NCBI GenBank assembly: GCA_035624455.1 | Contig: DASPRM010000124.1 | Coordinates: 1 to 52,047, forward strand | Length of the DNA: 52,047 nucleotides | Origin: Terriglobales bacterium | Lineage (GTDB): Bacteria; Acidobacteriota; Terriglobia; Terriglobales; Acidobacteriaceae | Reading direction: 5' to 3' | Shown: positions 23,885-33,701 of the stretch, piece by piece | Position numbering within the stretch: position 1 is the stretch's first letter | Layout of the letters: every line of letters starts with the position of its first letter | Position numbers and translations under genes: made by a program | Notes under the pieces: model-generated | The model's database searches: none | Seen by the model: the letters and a program-made list of their open reading frames with translations, nothing else | What the model was told of the DNA's origin: nothing

Positions 23885-25459
23885 CTAGTCGGCCATCACC
23901 GTGCCGGGCTTGGGCTCCGGTTCCTTGTCGCGAATCATCTGTACGCGCGAATGATGGCGGCCATAGAAGAAATACACAAACATGCCGATCACCAGCCAGA
24001 TGATCAGTCGCAGCCAGGTGTCGCCCGGCAGGCTGGCCATCATCAATCCGGATACCAGGATTCCCATGATAGGCACCAACGGAACCAGCGGTGTTCTAAA
24101 CGGACGTTCCAGTTCCGGCCGCTTCACCCGTAGGATCCATACCCCCGCGCACACGATGACGAACGCCAGCAGAGTGCCGATACTGACCAACTCGCCCAGA
24201 ATCCCAATCGGAATCAATGAGGCAAAAATCGCAACAAATATTCCCACCGTGATTGACGAGATATAAGGAGTGCGAAAGCGTGGATGCACCTTCCCTGCCC
24301 ATTTCGGCAGCAGGCCATCGCAGGACATGGAGAAAAAGACCCGCGATTGTCCGAGTAGCATCACCAACATCACGCTCCCCAGTCCAGCGATCGCACCCAG
24401 TTTCACCAGGAAGCTGCCCCAACGTACGCCCGTTGCATCGATACCAACGGCAACGGGATCGGGCACGTTAAGCGCAGTGTAGGGCACCACGCCGGTCAGC
24501 AGGCCCGAAACCAGAATATAGAGGACGGTGCAGATGACTAGCGAGCCCAGAATGCCGATGGGCATGTCGCGCTGCGGCCTCCGCGCCTCCTGCGCCGCGG
24601 TGGACACGGCATCAAATCCGATATAGGCGAAGAAAATTACGGCTGCCCCACGCGCGATCCCGGACCAACCGTATTTTCCGAAGTCTCCGGCATTCGGCGG
24701 AATGAACGGATGCCAGTTAGTCGTGGCAACCGAGGGATGCGCCAGAACATAGCGCACTGCAATACCAATAAAGGTCAGAACGATGGCAACTTTCAGTACT
24801 ACGATGGCGGAATTGAAATTGGCCGATTCCTTAATGCCAATCACCAGAATCGTCGTCACCATCACAATGGCGAGGAAAGCCACCAGATTGAACACGCCAT
24901 GCGCGTGTTGCAAAGTTGCGGGATCGACGCCGTGTGCTTTCAGCGTGGGCAACACCGTCGCCAGCCGCTCCCAGCGGCTGTTGTAAAACACAAGCTCTGT
25001 GCCGGGCGTCGCAGTAAATGCAGGCGGGATGTGAACGCCATAGTCCTGCAGGAAGCTGACTACGTACCCGCTCCAGCCGGAGGCAACCGTAGCTGCACCA
25101 AAGGCGTATTCCAGAATCAGGTCCCAGCCGATAATCCACGCGAAGATCTCGCCCAGCGTCGCATACCCATACGTATAAGCAGAGCCGGCGATGGGAATCA
25201 GCGAGGCAAACTCGGAGTAGCACAACCCGGCAAAAGCACAAGCAATCCCGGCCAGAATGAACGAGAGCACGATTGCCGGTCCGGCATATTGTGCGGCTGC
25301 AGCCCCCGTTAGAACGAAGATGCCGGCTCCTATGATCGCGCCAATTCCGAGCGTGATCAGATTCAGAGGACCAAGTGCGCGCTTGAGGGAGTGTGCCCCT
25401 TCTTCACAGGACTCCTTGAGAATCATGTCAAGCGGTTTGGTGGCTAATAAACCCGCCAT
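23885..25459 (-). CDS. APC-family amino acid permease (CAT/YfnA-like)
   Basis: 524 residues with about twelve to fourteen membrane segments. The first helix holds GIGAIIGAGIFVLTG, the substrate-binding break of APC transporters. FAYIGFDAVSTAAQEARRPQRDMP is typical of cationic amino acid transporters. Probably imports amino acids with protons; the exact substrate is unknown. A second APC permease gene lies 37 bases upstream. Confidence 0.85.
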   Translation of the reverse strand: MAGLLATKPLDMILKESCEEGAHSLKRALGPLNLITLGIGAIIGAGIFVLTGAAAAQYAGPAIVLSFILAGIACAFAGLCYSEFASLIPIAGSAYTYGYATLGEIFAWIIGWDLILEYAFGAATVASGWSGYVVSFLQDYGVHIPPAFTATPGTELVFYNSRWERLATVLPTLKAHGVDPATLQHAHGVFNLVAFLAIVMVTTILVIGIKESANFNSAIVVLKVAIVLTFIGIAVRYVLAHPSVATTNWHPFIPPNAGDFGKYGWSGIARGAAVIFFAYIGFDAVSTAAQEARRPQRDMPIGILGSLVICTVLYILVSGLLTGVVPYTALNVPDPVAVGIDATGVRWGSFLVKLGAIAGLGSVMLVMLLGQSRVFFSMSCDGLLPKWAGKVHPRFRTPYISSITVGIFVAIFASLIPIGILGELVSIGTLLAFVIVCAGVWILRVKRPELERPFRTPLVPLVPIMGILVSGLMMASLPGDTWLRLIIWLVIGMFVYFFYGRHHSRVQMIRDKEPEPKPGTVMAD

Positions 25460-25496
25460 GTGTTGTCCTTCTCTCCTGGCCTAACCAGGTGTAAAT

Positions 25497-27065
25497 CTAA
25501 TGTCCCGGCGCCGCCCCACTGTCGGCTGCCCGGCCTGCGCCCGTCCGTCGAGACCACAGGAAATAAACCGGTATACCGCACAGCACGATAATCAAACCCG
25601 GCCAAGTGTACTGCGGTTTATACCGCAAAAGCACGATATCGACGAATAGCGCCATCACAATGTAAATCGCCGGGAGTACCGGGTAACCGATTGCCCGATA
25701 GGGCCTGACCGCGTCCGGCCGCTTCCGCCGCAGTACGAACAAACCCACAATCGTTAAGATGTAGAAAACCAGCACCGCGAAAATGATGTAATCCAGCAAT
25801 TGGCCATAGGTTCCAGACAGGCAAAGTATGCAGGTCCATACCGCCTGCACGATAAGCGACACTACCGGCGTTTTATACGTGGGATGCAGCGTGCCCACGC
25901 GCTGATGAAACAAGCCGTCCCTAGCCATCGCGTAATAAACTCGCGCTCCGGCTAGAATCAGCCCGTTCGTGCAACCGAAGGTCGAGATCAGAATTGCCAG
26001 CGCCATCAGGGCTGCACCTGCGGGTCCGACCATCACCTGCATCACCGCAGTCGCCACGCGATCTTCGGCGGCATATTGAATTCCGCGGGCCAGCACCGTC
26101 GTGCCATGAGGGTCGCCAGACAGTGGCAGCACGTTGAGGTAAACGAAGTTCGCGGCGATATAAAGACCAATCACCACACCCGTGCCCAGCGCTAGCGATA
26201 GCGGCAGGTTGCGGCTGGGGTTCTTGACCTCGCCGGCCGTAAAAGTCACGTTGTTCCACGCATCGGCGGAGAAAAGCGATCCCACCTGGGCCACAGCAAG
26301 GATGGTGATGGTCCCCAGCAGTCCCCCGATACCGATTTGGGCGAATGGGGCGGCACTGCTTCCCGCGTTTCGCCAGAATTCAGTGAAATTCGCCGCCAGT
26401 GCCTGAGGGTTGCGTCCCAGGAGAAGTCCGAAAATGACCAGGCCAAGCAGGGCGGCAGCTTTTGTGAACGTGAAGACGTTCTGCACTAGAGCGCCGGTCT
26501 TCACGCCGAAGACGTTTACCACCGTCAGCAGCACAATAATGATGATTCCCATCAGGTTCTGCGTGTTCAGTCCCACATCCATGTTGCCTAGAACCATCGG
26601 CCCGACCGGGATCGGCGGCACCTTCCACAAATGAATAATCCAGTTGCCGGAGGAGATGGCCGGGAAGAACACGCCCAGAAATTTTCCGAACGCCACGCCA
26701 ACGGCGGCAATAGTCCCCGTCTGAATCACTAAGAACAGAGTCCAGCCATAGAGAAATCCCCATAGCGGTCCCAGCGCTTCGCGCAGATACACATACTGGC
26801 CGCCCGCGTGAGGCATCATGGCCGCTAATTCGCCGTAGGACAGCGCCGCCACCACCGTCATAAATCCCGTGACCACCCAGGCTAGGATCAGCAGCCCTGG
26901 GGAGTTCACCAGCCGCGCGATGTCGGCGGAGACGATAAAAATCCCCGACCCGATCATCGAACCCATGACCAGCGTCGTCGCGCTGGTCAGTCCGAGGCCT
27001 TTGACAAATCCCTGGTCAGGAGCAGCCAGGTCTGGCGGTGCAGCGTGTGTTTGGGTTTGACTCAC
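25497..27065 (-). CDS. APC-family amino acid permease (LAT-like)
   Basis: About 522 residues with some twelve membrane segments. The first helix has VMGSMIGSGIFIVS, matching the APC signature G-S-G-I-F. FSADAWNNVTFTAGEVKNPSRNLP resembles LAT-type exchangers. The GTG at 27065 has GGTGATC 4 bases upstream; an upstream GTG at 27122 is possible. It follows thiE closely, so it may be the fourth gene of the accB-accC-thiE transcript. Confidence 0.82.
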   Translation of the reverse strand: MSQTQTHAAPPDLAAPDQGFVKGLGLTSATTLVMGSMIGSGIFIVSADIARLVNSPGLLILAWVVTGFMTVVAALSYGELAAMMPHAGGQYVYLREALGPLWGFLYGWTLFLVIQTGTIAAVGVAFGKFLGVFFPAISSGNWIIHLWKVPPIPVGPMVLGNMDVGLNTQNLMGIIIIVLLTVVNVFGVKTGALVQNVFTFTKAAALLGLVIFGLLLGRNPQALAANFTEFWRNAGSSAAPFAQIGIGGLLGTITILAVAQVGSLFSADAWNNVTFTAGEVKNPSRNLPLSLALGTGVVIGLYIAANFVYLNVLPLSGDPHGTTVLARGIQYAAEDRVATAVMQVMVGPAGAALMALAILISTFGCTNGLILAGARVYYAMARDGLFHQRVGTLHPTYKTPVVSLIVQAVWTCILCLSGTYGQLLDYIIFAVLVFYILTIVGLFVLRRKRPDAVRPYRAIGYPVLPAIYIVMALFVDIVLLRYKPQYTWPGLIIVLCGIPVYFLWSRRTGAGRAADSGAAPGH

Positions 27066-27126
27066 AGTTGGATCACCACATGAAGGAAAAAATGCGTTCT
27101 GCCCGGTCGCATGTTGTGGCACGACT

Positions 27127-27756
27127 TTACATCAATATGCGGAGGAATTGCTCGGCTGATTTGCGGGGCTCCCGGGTGAGACTTGAGATTACCGCCACCG
27201 AATCCGCCCCCGCATCGATCACGGAACGGCAGTTATCCAGGGTGATTCCCCCGATTGCGACCAGCGGTCTCGAGGTCAGGCGCCGGGCTTCCTGCACTCC
27301 CTCCAGGCCAATCAAGGGATCGGGATTGGACTTTGTAGTGGTTGCGAATACCGGACCCACGGCGATGTAGTCTGGCGCGGCCTCATCCGCGATACGCACC
27401 TGCTCGGGATTGTGCGTGGAAAGGCCCATCCAGAGCCGGTCTCCAATAACCTTGCGCGCCCCCTCTGGCGAAAGATCGTCCTGACCAAGGTGCACCCCAT
27501 CGCATCCGGCGGCTACGGCTAAGTCAGCACGGTCGTTCATAAAGAAGGTTGTGTCGGGTCCTAGCTCGGCGCGAAGGGCGCGAGCGTGAGAGAGCACTTC
27601 GCGGCTGGATCCAGTTTTATTGCGGAATTGCAGCAGCGTAACGCCTGCGCTTTTGAGGTCACGCGCAAACGCGAGCATCGCGATCAGTGGGTCTGGAGCA
27701 AAAAGGTAGAAGGAGACGTCGAGAATGGCGTATAGCCGCGGGAGGCGAACAACCAT
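27127..27756 (-). CDS. thiE: thiamine-phosphate synthase
   Basis: 209 residues. ThiE joins the thiazole and pyrimidine phosphates to thiamine phosphate. The barrel motifs QFRNKTGSSREV, FFMNDRADLAVAAGCDGVHLGQDDL (in pieces), GPVFATTTKSNPDPLIG and AIGGITLDN are typical. Its start lies 2 bases after the accC stop, so it is probably in the same transcript. No other thi gene or TPP riboswitch is visible nearby. Confidence 0.9.
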   Translation of the reverse strand: MVVRLPRLYAILDVSFYLFAPDPLIAMLAFARDLKSAGVTLLQFRNKTGSSREVLSHARALRAELGPDTTFFMNDRADLAVAAGCDGVHLGQDDLSPEGARKVIGDRLWMGLSTHNPEQVRIADEAAPDYIAVGPVFATTTKSNPDPLIGLEGVQEARRLTSRPLVAIGGITLDNCRSVIDAGADSVAVISSLTREPRKSAEQFLRILM

Positions 27757-27758
27757 AG

Positions 27759-29135
27759 CTAGGGCTGGACCGGGACCTTCGCGACGCTCTGGCTGCTTCC
27801 CAGCAGCCGCTCCATAAACGTCGTATCGAACTTGCCCGCGCGAAAGTCGGGATTGGCCAGAATCCGCCGATGAAGCGGAATCGTGGTGTGGATGCCCTCC
27901 ACGATGAACATCTCCAACGCCCGTGTCATCCGCGAAATGGCTTCCTCGCGGTCTTTGCCACGAACGATTAGCTTGGCGATCAGGGAGTCGTAATAAGGCG
28001 GAATCACCGATTCGGGGTAGGCAGCGGTATCGATTCTCACCCCGGTACCTCCCGGCGGATTGAAAGCCGTAATCTTTCCCGCGGAAGGCGTGAACTTTTC
28101 CGGATGCTCAGCGTTAATCCGGCACTCGATCGCGTGCCCGCGATGCACGACCGGTCCTTGCAGCACTCTCTCCAGCTTCTCTCCCACCGCGATCATGATC
28201 TGGCTCTTCACCAGGTCCACATCTGTGACCATCTCGGTCACCGGATGCTCTACCTGAATTCGGGTGTTCATCTCGATAAAGTAGAGCTTGCCATCCTCGT
28301 CCATCAGGAACTCGACCGTGCCCGCGTTGATGTAGCCGATGTGGCTGAGCGTGCGGCAAAGCAGATCCCCGATGGACGATCGTAGCTCAGGCGTCATTTT
28401 CACCGACGGCGATTCCTCCAGCAGCTTTTGATGCCGCCGCTGGATGCTGCACTCGCGTTCCCCCAGGCTGACGACGTTGCCGTGCTCGTCAGCGAGCACC
28501 TGGAATTCGATGTGACGCGGGCGCTCGATAAACTTCTCTAAATAGAGATCCCCATTCCCAAATGCTGCTGAGGCTTCGCTCTGGGCCGCCTGGAACAGAC
28601 CCGGGAGTGCCTCCCGGTCACGAATGATTCGCATCCCGCGGCCCCCACCCCCGGCGGCAGCCTTCACGATCACGGGATAGCCAATCTCCCTCGCCCAGCC
28701 AAGAGCCTCGTCTTCACTCGGAATCACTCCTTCGGAGCCAGGCAGAATGGGCACGCCTGCCGACTTCATCGCCATTCGCGCTTTCTCCTTTTCGCCCATC
28801 AGTCGCGTGATTTCGGGAGGTGGGCCGATGAATTTCATGCCACAGGTCTCGACCACTTCAGCAAAGTTCGCGTTTTCACTGAGCAAGCCGTAGCCGGGAT
28901 GGACACCGTCAACGTTGGCGATCTCGGCGGCGCTGATAACGGCCGGTATATTCAGATAGCTCTCGCTCACCTTGGGAGGACCGATGCAGATGGCTTCGTC
29001 CGCAAATCGCACGTGCAGCGAGTGCCGGTCGACATCGCTATAGATGGCCACCGTCTTAATGCCCAGCTCCTTGCAGGCGCAAATAACGCGCAGGGCAATT
29101 TCTCCCCGGTTAGCGATGAGAATTTTTCGAAACAT
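27759..29135 (-). CDS. accC: acetyl-CoA carboxylase, biotin carboxylase subunit
   Basis: 458 residues, the usual AccC length. It carboxylates biotin on AccB with ATP and bicarbonate in the first step of fatty acid synthesis. The N-domain starts [17 protein letters not shown]. The ATP-grasp domain has the Gly-rich [13 protein letters not shown], and the active site [17 protein letters not shown]. The order accB-accC is common. The stop is followed after 2 bases by thiE. Confidence 0.95.
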   Translation of the reverse strand: MFRKILIANRGEIALRVICACKELGIKTVAIYSDVDRHSLHVRFADEAICIGPPKVSESYLNIPAVISAAEIANVDGVHPGYGLLSENANFAEVVETCGMKFIGPPPEITRLMGEKEKARMAMKSAGVPILPGSEGVIPSEDEALGWAREIGYPVIVKAAAGGGGRGMRIIRDREALPGLFQAAQSEASAAFGNGDLYLEKFIERPRHIEFQVLADEHGNVVSLGERECSIQRRHQKLLEESPSVKMTPELRSSIGDLLCRTLSHIGYINAGTVEFLMDEDGKLYFIEMNTRIQVEHPVTEMVTDVDLVKSQIMIAVGEKLERVLQGPVVHRGHAIECRINAEHPEKFTPSAGKITAFNPPGGTGVRIDTAAYPESVIPPYYDSLIAKLIVRGKDREEAISRMTRALEMFIVEGIHTTIPLHRRILANPDFRAGKFDTTFMERLLGSSQSVAKVPVQP

Positions 29136-29254
29136 TGAGATTCAATGATGATGCGCAGCATCACGCCTGTCTGTTTGTCTGCCGCGTAATAGGCGTGCTG
29201 GACCTTTCACCTCTCCAAGATATATCGTCGGCAGGAAGAACAGAAGCATCTAGA

Positions 29255-29758
29255 CTAATCGGGACGAATAGCGAATAGTTGCTGGCCGTATTCCACCGGC
29301 TGACCGTTCTCGACGAACCGCTTTACGACAATGCCCGCATAGTCCGACTCGATTTCGTTCATCAGCTTCATCGCTTCAACAATGCAGAGCACCTGGCCCA
29401 GGCTCACCCGGTCGCCCGGCTTTACAAACGGGGGAGCCCCGGGCGATGGCGACTCGTAAAACGTGCCCACGATTGGCGAATGCACGATCTGGCCACCGGC
29501 TTCCTCAACAGCGGGTTCGGCAGACGAGGCTGCGGACGCGGAAGAAGGGGAAGAATTGCCGCCTGCGGCTACTACTACGGCTGGTGCGGCGGAGACAAGC
29601 GGCGCCGACACTACTGGGGCAACCGCGGCGTAATGGATTGGCGACGAAGCTCCGCCTCGCTTGATGCGTACTTTGATATCCCCGCGTTCCAGTTCGAACT
29701 CGGCAATATCTTTTTCGATTAAGAACTCTATGAGTTCCTTCAATTCTTTCTGATTCAT
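29255..29758 (-). CDS. accB: acetyl-CoA carboxylase, biotin carboxyl carrier protein
   Basis: 167 residues. The N-terminus ([32 protein letters not shown]) and the Ala/Ser-rich linker (about 45-85) are normal for AccB. The biotinyl domain ends the protein, with Lys131 in [11 protein letters not shown] as the biotin site. It lies between the M24 peptidase gene and accC, 119 bases from the latter. Confidence 0.95.
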   Translation of the reverse strand: MNQKELKELIEFLIEKDIAEFELERGDIKVRIKRGGASSPIHYAAVAPVVSAPLVSAAPAVVVAAGGNSSPSSASAASSAEPAVEEAGGQIVHSPIVGTFYESPSPGAPPFVKPGDRVSLGQVLCIVEAMKLMNEIESDYAGIVVKRFVENGQPVEYGQQLFAIRPD

Positions 29759-29791
29759 TCTGGATGCATGCGGACAATGAATTCGGACCGT

Positions 29792-30892
29792 TCACAGCTC
29801 TATCAATTCTTTGGTCCCGGGTGTGAGTACCTCACATCCGTTCTCGCGGACAACAACCATGTCCTCGATGCGAACCCCTCCCTTGCCTGGAACATAAACA
29901 CCGGGCTCAATAGTAACGACCATGCCCGGCTGCAGGACTTCGGCCTCCCGTCGCGCCAACCGAGGCGGCTCATGAATCTCCAAGCCGACTCCGTGACCGG
30001 TGGAGTGGGTGAAAAAACGGTCCAGTCTGTTACGCCGCAGAACCGAGCGGGCGGCGAAATCTACTTCCCCCGCGGTCACCCCGGCACGAACCGCGTCCAC
30101 GCCTGCGCCCTGGGCCTCTCTCACCGCCTCATACATTTCTCGTTCCTCTGTAGTCGGCCGGCCCACGTGCACAGTGCGGGTCATGTCTGAACAATAACCG
30201 GCGAGTATAACACCGAAGTCGAGCACCACGAACCCACGCCCAGGGATTGGTTTCGTGGAGGCGTGCCCATGGGGAAGTGCGGATCTCGGACCCGCCGCAA
30301 CAATGGTCTCGAAAGACATCCCTTCCGCACCCGATTCGCGCGCCGCGTGCTCCATCTCCGCCGCCACCCTCACCTCAGCGACCCCGGGACGGATCGTGTT
30401 CAGAGCCGTATCGAAAAGAGAGGCTCCTAAGTTCACCGCACTGCGAATGGCTGCCATTTCCTGATCGTCCTTGACGAGCCGCAGTTGCTCGATCAGGCCT
30501 ACAGTGCTCTTCAAACGCGAGTTCGGGTGCCGACGATGTTTGAGTACCAGATCACGTTCAGCTACCGACAGGTGCTGGGCTTCGATAGCTATCGGAGTCA
30601 GACCTGAGCCGGTCACCCACTCGGCCGCCATCTCCAAAGCTGAGCGCTTTTCGATCACGATCCTGGCTCCGGTCACCTCCTCTCGCGCCTGCAGCCGATA
30701 GCGACCGTCGGTAAATAAGGCCAGCTGGCGTCTTCCATGATCCAGCCGGCACGCCAGCACTCCGGAGCTGCCAGTGAACCCGCACAGGTAGCGGATATTC
30801 ACTAGCGAGGTGACTAGGAGGCCAGAGGCCTGATGGCGCCGCAAAAGCTCGAGCAATCGCTGCTGTCGTACCTGGTAACGCATCGAGTTCAT
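29792..30892 (-). CDS. Xaa-Pro aminopeptidase (M24)
   Basis: 366 residues. A creatinase-like N-domain (about 1-130) precedes the pita-bread M24 domain. Metal ligands are visible in VLDFGV, CSDMTRT, STGHGVGLEIHE, TIEPGVYV and RIEDMV. Such enzymes cut a residue before proline. The gene lies 33 bases upstream of accB; an aminopeptidase (often with efp) before accB-accC is a common arrangement, though efp is absent here. Confidence 0.88.
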   Translation of the reverse strand: MNSMRYQVRQQRLLELLRRHQASGLLVTSLVNIRYLCGFTGSSGVLACRLDHGRRQLALFTDGRYRLQAREEVTGARIVIEKRSALEMAAEWVTGSGLTPIAIEAQHLSVAERDLVLKHRRHPNSRLKSTVGLIEQLRLVKDDQEMAAIRSAVNLGASLFDTALNTIRPGVAEVRVAAEMEHAARESGAEGMSFETIVAAGPRSALPHGHASTKPIPGRGFVVLDFGVILAGYCSDMTRTVHVGRPTTEEREMYEAVREAQGAGVDAVRAGVTAGEVDFAARSVLRRNRLDRFFTHSTGHGVGLEIHEPPRLARREAEVLQPGMVVTIEPGVYVPGKGGVRIEDMVVVRENGCEVLTPGTKELIEL

Positions 30893-30918
30893 TCTATGCA
30901 GGTATGGACGCAGGCAGA

Positions 30919-30947
30919 TAAAAAATCCCCCGCCAGGTGGCGGGGGG
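30919..30947 (-). terminator. intrinsic terminator of the pilMNOPQ operon
   Basis: An 8-bp GC stem (30927-30934 with 30939-30946) with a 4-base loop. On the minus strand a run of six T follows. It lies 23 bases after the pilQ stop. Confidence 0.9.
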
Positions 30948-30969
30948 AGTTAGGTTGATGGTTGGTTGA

Positions 30970-33549
30970 CTAGGTTTGAACGATCTTGGGGGTTACAAAG
31001 AACAACAACTCCTGCGACGAGGTCGATACCGAGCGTCGCTTGAATAGGTTGCCCATCACCGGAATGTCCCCCAGCAACGGCACCTGCTGTATGTTCACCG
31101 AGTTCTGCGTCTGAATAACGCCGCCGATCACCACGGTGCCGCCATCGGCAACCAACACCTGGGTGGTGGCCTGTTGCGTGATCAGGGTAGGGTTGCCGGC
31201 AACCTGGCGGGAGAAATCTGGCGTGGTGTTTTCCACGTCAATCGCCATGAAGATCGTGCTCTCAACCGTAATCTGCGGCGTAACCGTGAGCCGCAGGAAG
31301 GCGTCTACGTAGGTTGTCGTAGGTGGTCCACCCAATTGCGCGGCCGTAACTACAGGCACACGCACGCCCTGTCGAACTATCGCCTGGCCATTGTTTTGCG
31401 TCACCACGCGCGGACGGGAGAGAATTTTCAGCAAGCCCCGCTGCTCCGCCATGGTCAGAATTGTATCCAGCCGGTACGTGGAGGTCGCATTCACGAAAGA
31501 CAGGCCGCTGGTCGGCCCCGGAACCGCCAGGTTCGAGAACAGCGGAATTGTTTTCCCCGTGGGATCCAGAATGTACTTCGGCTGAGTCGCAGTGGGTGGG
31601 AAGGTGATGTTGGTGGGGCTGAATCCAGCAGCACTGGAGCCACCAGCAGCCGACACGTTGTTTCCCCACCCGAAGCCGAGCTGCACGCCGATGTCGCGCG
31701 CAAAGTTGCGAGTGGCGGCGATAACGCGGGCTTCAATTTCCACTTCCTGTGTCTTACGGTCCAACTGCGACAGCAACCGCTGAACCTCCGGAATCACCGA
31801 CGGGATATCGGAAATGATCAGCGAGTTGGTGCGCACATCGGCAATCACGTCGCCACGTTGCGAGAGGAAGCGCTTGACAGTGGGAACCAGGTCCTTGGCC
31901 TGAGCATAGCTGAGGAAATGCGTAATGTGAACCTTGGGGACGGAGAGCGCCTCAGCTTCATTCTTGGCGCGAACCGCTTCGGCTTCCCTGCGCAGGGTGT
32001 CAACCGTCGCGATGCGCAGAACGTTGCCCTCCAGCTTCCGGTCCAGGCCGTTATTCGCCAGCACCAGGTCGAGCGCCTGATCCCAGGGCACATCGTCAAG
32101 CACCAGAGTCAACGTGCCTCTCACATTGGGATCGAGCACGATGTTGAGCCCACTGATCTCGTGAATTAGCCGGAAGAAATCCTTCAGGTCGACATCCTTC
32201 AGATTGACCGAAATTGGTTCTCCCGTGTACTTGGGCTTGGATGGCGCGGGAGGACTGGAGATCTGCGTCTCCCGCTGTATCGCCGAGGCATTAGTGGCAG
32301 GCGCACCAGCTTGCGGAGCCGCGCTGGAGGGGGGCAGCAGCGCGTCGGCTGCCGCTTTGTTCGAAGCCTCGATCACCCGCGCCGCGGATTCGGCCGCCGC
32401 TTTTGGATCAGCCGTAGGAACGTCATTTTCCGCCTTGGGAGTGAACTGCGGCTCCAGCATCACGAAATCTTTAGCTGCCTTTTCCGTTGCTCTTCCAGTG
32501 GCAGCCTGAGAGACATCAGATACTTGCGAGGGAGCTGCGGGAGTTTTCGACGATTCCCGGACAGGATTCGGTATCGCTGACGTCAGCGTAGCCGGAACCA
32601 AATGGGCGGTGACCGGGTTCGGTGCCGGCTTGCTTGCATCCAGCGTCGGCGGTGCCGGATTGTGCAGAATCGGCTTCGGACTGTTCGGAACCGTGTTTAA
32701 AGCTGGCGATTTCTCGCTGGTGTGAACTTTCAGGATAACTTTGTTGCCGGCAGGCACCAGCTCGAAAGCGCGCGCTTCCGCCAAATCAACAACCACCCGG
32801 GTCACCGGCGGGCTGTCCTGGAAACGGGCTACCCGAACGTCTTTCACATCTCCTGAATTCACCGCGATGACCTTCGGATTCGAGGGCACCGCGTTCATCA
32901 GATCTACTACCACCCGCGCCGGCGACGATAGCTTCATCGCCCGCGGCGAAAGTGGACCATTGGCTGCAATTTCAACATCCAGGGTACCGTCCCCGCGAAC
33001 CACCTCTACCGAGCGCACCGTCAGGGGGGTGATCGCCGGTGCCACCGCCTCCTTCACTGCCGAAACCTGACTCTCATTGGCAGCCGCAGGCTTGGCTACC
33101 GGCACGGCTGTGGTTTTTGATAGCGGCAACAATGCTGCTGAGGGCTTGGCAGTAGTCTTCGGCACAGTAACCTGAATCTGAAGACCATTTGCCATATCGC
33201 CGACCTTAACCTCGGCTGCGGGAACCAGAGCCAACTCGATGCGAGCTACCTCGGTTCCATTGGACCCGCTGTAGGAGAGGACGTGATAAGCGCTCACGCC
33301 GGGGGTGTTCAAGGTCCGCGTCTGCTCTTTCCAGCTGCCCGCTGAAACCCCATGCATGTCCACCAGCAGCAGATTATCGGTGGGCCGATATTCTGTGTGG
33401 CTGAACGTGCCGTTCATGTGCAGGGCTACGACAGTAGAATTGCCCTGCGCCGCCACGCTAATGTTGGTCAATTGCGTGTTGGCTGCAGCCGCTATCGTAC
33501 TCATCAACAGCAGCAGCAAAATTGAACCCATGCCTTGCTTCCGCCTCAT
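30970..33549 (-). CDS. pilQ: type IV pilus secretin PilQ
   Basis: 859 residues. PilQ makes the outer-membrane pore for the pilus. Signal peptide ends near AAAAN. Two AMIN domains (about 25-130 and 175-285) bind peptidoglycan. A Pro/Ala-rich linker follows, then the STN domain (about 445-515, VNLKDVDLKDFFRLI), secretin N1, and the secretin domain (about 650-855) with VPLLGDIPVMGNLF and ELLFFVTPKIV. The start has GGGAGA upstream. It closes the operon and is followed by a strong terminator. Confidence 0.93.
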   Translation of the reverse strand: MRRKQGMGSILLLLLMSTIAAAANTQLTNISVAAQGNSTVVALHMNGTFSHTEYRPTDNLLLVDMHGVSAGSWKEQTRTLNTPGVSAYHVLSYSGSNGTEVARIELALVPAAEVKVGDMANGLQIQVTVPKTTAKPSAALLPLSKTTAVPVAKPAAANESQVSAVKEAVAPAITPLTVRSVEVVRGDGTLDVEIAANGPLSPRAMKLSSPARVVVDLMNAVPSNPKVIAVNSGDVKDVRVARFQDSPPVTRVVVDLAEARAFELVPAGNKVILKVHTSEKSPALNTVPNSPKPILHNPAPPTLDASKPAPNPVTAHLVPATLTSAIPNPVRESSKTPAAPSQVSDVSQAATGRATEKAAKDFVMLEPQFTPKAENDVPTADPKAAAESAARVIEASNKAAADALLPPSSAAPQAGAPATNASAIQRETQISSPPAPSKPKYTGEPISVNLKDVDLKDFFRLIHEISGLNIVLDPNVRGTLTLVLDDVPWDQALDLVLANNGLDRKLEGNVLRIATVDTLRREAEAVRAKNEAEALSVPKVHITHFLSYAQAKDLVPTVKRFLSQRGDVIADVRTNSLIISDIPSVIPEVQRLLSQLDRKTQEVEIEARVIAATRNFARDIGVQLGFGWGNNVSAAGGSSAAGFSPTNITFPPTATQPKYILDPTGKTIPLFSNLAVPGPTSGLSFVNATSTYRLDTILTMAEQRGLLKILSRPRVVTQNNGQAIVRQGVRVPVVTAAQLGGPPTTTYVDAFLRLTVTPQITVESTIFMAIDVENTTPDFSRQVAGNPTLITQQATTQVLVADGGTVVIGGVIQTQNSVNIQQVPLLGDIPVMGNLFKRRSVSTSSQELLFFVTPKIVQT

Positions 33550-33587
33550 CTGGTCTCTCCCTGCACGCGCAACTTGCGCTCGCGTGT

Positions 33588-33690
33588 GTGGCGGCGTGCC
33601 GCCACTCTTAAATTGGCCCCTTGCTTCGGCCCGGTCTGAATGCTGACTCTCTTGTTGCTTGCCAAATTCGTCCCTTCCGCCGAAGCGGAA
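33588..33690 (-). other. two hairpins between pilP and pilQ
   Basis: In the 152-base gap, GCGGAA and TTCCGC flank a TTCG loop on the minus strand (33675-33690), and an 8-bp stem GTGGCGGC/GCCGCCAC sits at 33588-33605. A UUCG-capped hairpin is very stable in RNA. They may set the relative level of pilQ by processing or partial termination. Confidence 0.45.
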
Positions 33691-33701
33691 GAATAACGTC
33701 C

